Source of the DNA: Caballeronia megalochromosomata
GTDB lineage: Bacteria; Pseudomonadota; Gammaproteobacteria; Burkholderiales; Burkholderiaceae
NCBI GenBank assembly: GCA_001580565.1
Contig: LRBF01000010.1
Location: forward strand, 1-54,765
Direction of reading: 5' to 3'
Length of the DNA: 54,765 nt
How positions within the stretch are numbered: the stretch's first letter is position 1; each line of letters opens with the position of its first letter. Positions 54,656 to 54,765 of this stretch are shown here, in pieces. Below the pieces are notes generated by a model. It made no database searches and was not told where the DNA came from. It worked only from the letters and a program-made list of their open reading frames with translations. Made by a program: the position numbers and the translations under genes.

Positions 54656-54765
54656 CTGTCTCTTATACACATCTGACGCTGCCGACGACCGATCTAGTGT
54701 AGATATCGGTCTACGCCGTATCCGTAAAAAACAAAAATACGACTATACAGCTACTCATACACATC
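54656..54765. other. Illumina Nextera adapter read-through (assembly artefact)
   Basis: CTGTCTCTTATACACATCT (54656-54674) is the Tn5 mosaic end used in Nextera libraries. It is followed by GACGCTGCCGACGA (54675-54688), the rest of the read-1 adapter. Eight index-like bases (54689-54696) and a degraded copy of the P5 flow-cell sequence (54697-54725, starting GTGTAGAT) follow, then A-rich noise to the end. It is not genomic DNA. Confidence 0.97.

Noticed and set aside
1..54765. CRISPR array, rRNA or prophage
   Set aside because: No regularly spaced repeats, rRNA sequence or phage structural genes were seen.

Overview
The window reads as a high-GC betaproteobacterial contig, most likely Burkholderiaceae (Paraburkholderia/Caballeronia-like). 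This is inferred from codon style, the BktB-type thiolase, a HiPIP, DUF1302/DUF1329 envelope genes, fused-form PntA and an AdeRS/HAE1 efflux locus. No rRNA, tRNA or CRISPR array was found. The right end is a contig end: the last ~110 bases are Illumina Nextera adapter read-through, not genome.

Layout. (1) 1-4545: beta-oxidation operon with an acyl-CoA dehydrogenase (5' end outside), ETF:ubiquinone oxidoreductase, thiolase and 3-hydroxyacyl-CoA dehydrogenase. (2) 4949-7205: a regulator made of two complete TetR proteins in tandem, its repeat-rich upstream region, and two small unknown proteins. (3) 7290-17680: an operon for a PhyH dioxygenase, RidA, DUF1329, DUF1302, an MMPL/RND transporter, a Ycf48-like protein, a Tat-exported flavin amine oxidase and a diheme cytochrome c. 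(4) 17712-23421: a saccharopine-dehydrogenase-like protein, acyl-CoA synthetase, SCP-x-like thiolase and a Tat-exported DAO-family flavoprotein. (5) 23682-27735: a TetR gene, then acyl-CoA dehydrogenase and etfBA. (6) 27896-32115: a second amine oxidase/diheme cytochrome c pair, two membrane proteins and an EthD-like protein. (7) 32228-35733: pntAB with a short coupled leader ORF, then a Tat-exported HiPIP. (8) 35918-44385 (minus): an HAE1 tripartite efflux operon, a Cys-nucleophile hydrolase and an AdeRS-like two-component system. (9) 44606-46542: glycosyltransferase and polysaccharide deacetylase. (10) 47060-52533: accessory DNA with a toxin-antitoxin pair, a Tn3-family transposase and a C-terminally eroded cation-efflux gene. 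(11) 53087-54184: a lipoprotein glycoside hydrolase.

The most striking content is regions 2-6. The starts of four transcription units (near 7336, 17758, 24474 and 27905) share a TTTGT-N(4-6)-TGACCTAT element. Three of them also carry a GACAGG(G)AATACC(C)TGTC-like palindrome 45-46 bp upstream of it. The same TGACCTA word recurs upstream of the tandem-TetR gene, including three copies at exact 22-bp spacing. This marks out one regulon. My reading (inference) is catabolism of a hydrophobic amine. Envelope proteins would handle the substrate, Tat-exported flavoproteins would oxidise it in the periplasm with electrons going to dedicated diheme cytochromes c (as NicA2/CycN do for nicotine), and RidA would hydrolyse imines. 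The carbon skeleton would be activated to a CoA thioester and shortened, with electrons leaving through ETF and ETF-QO. The substrate cannot be named from sequence.
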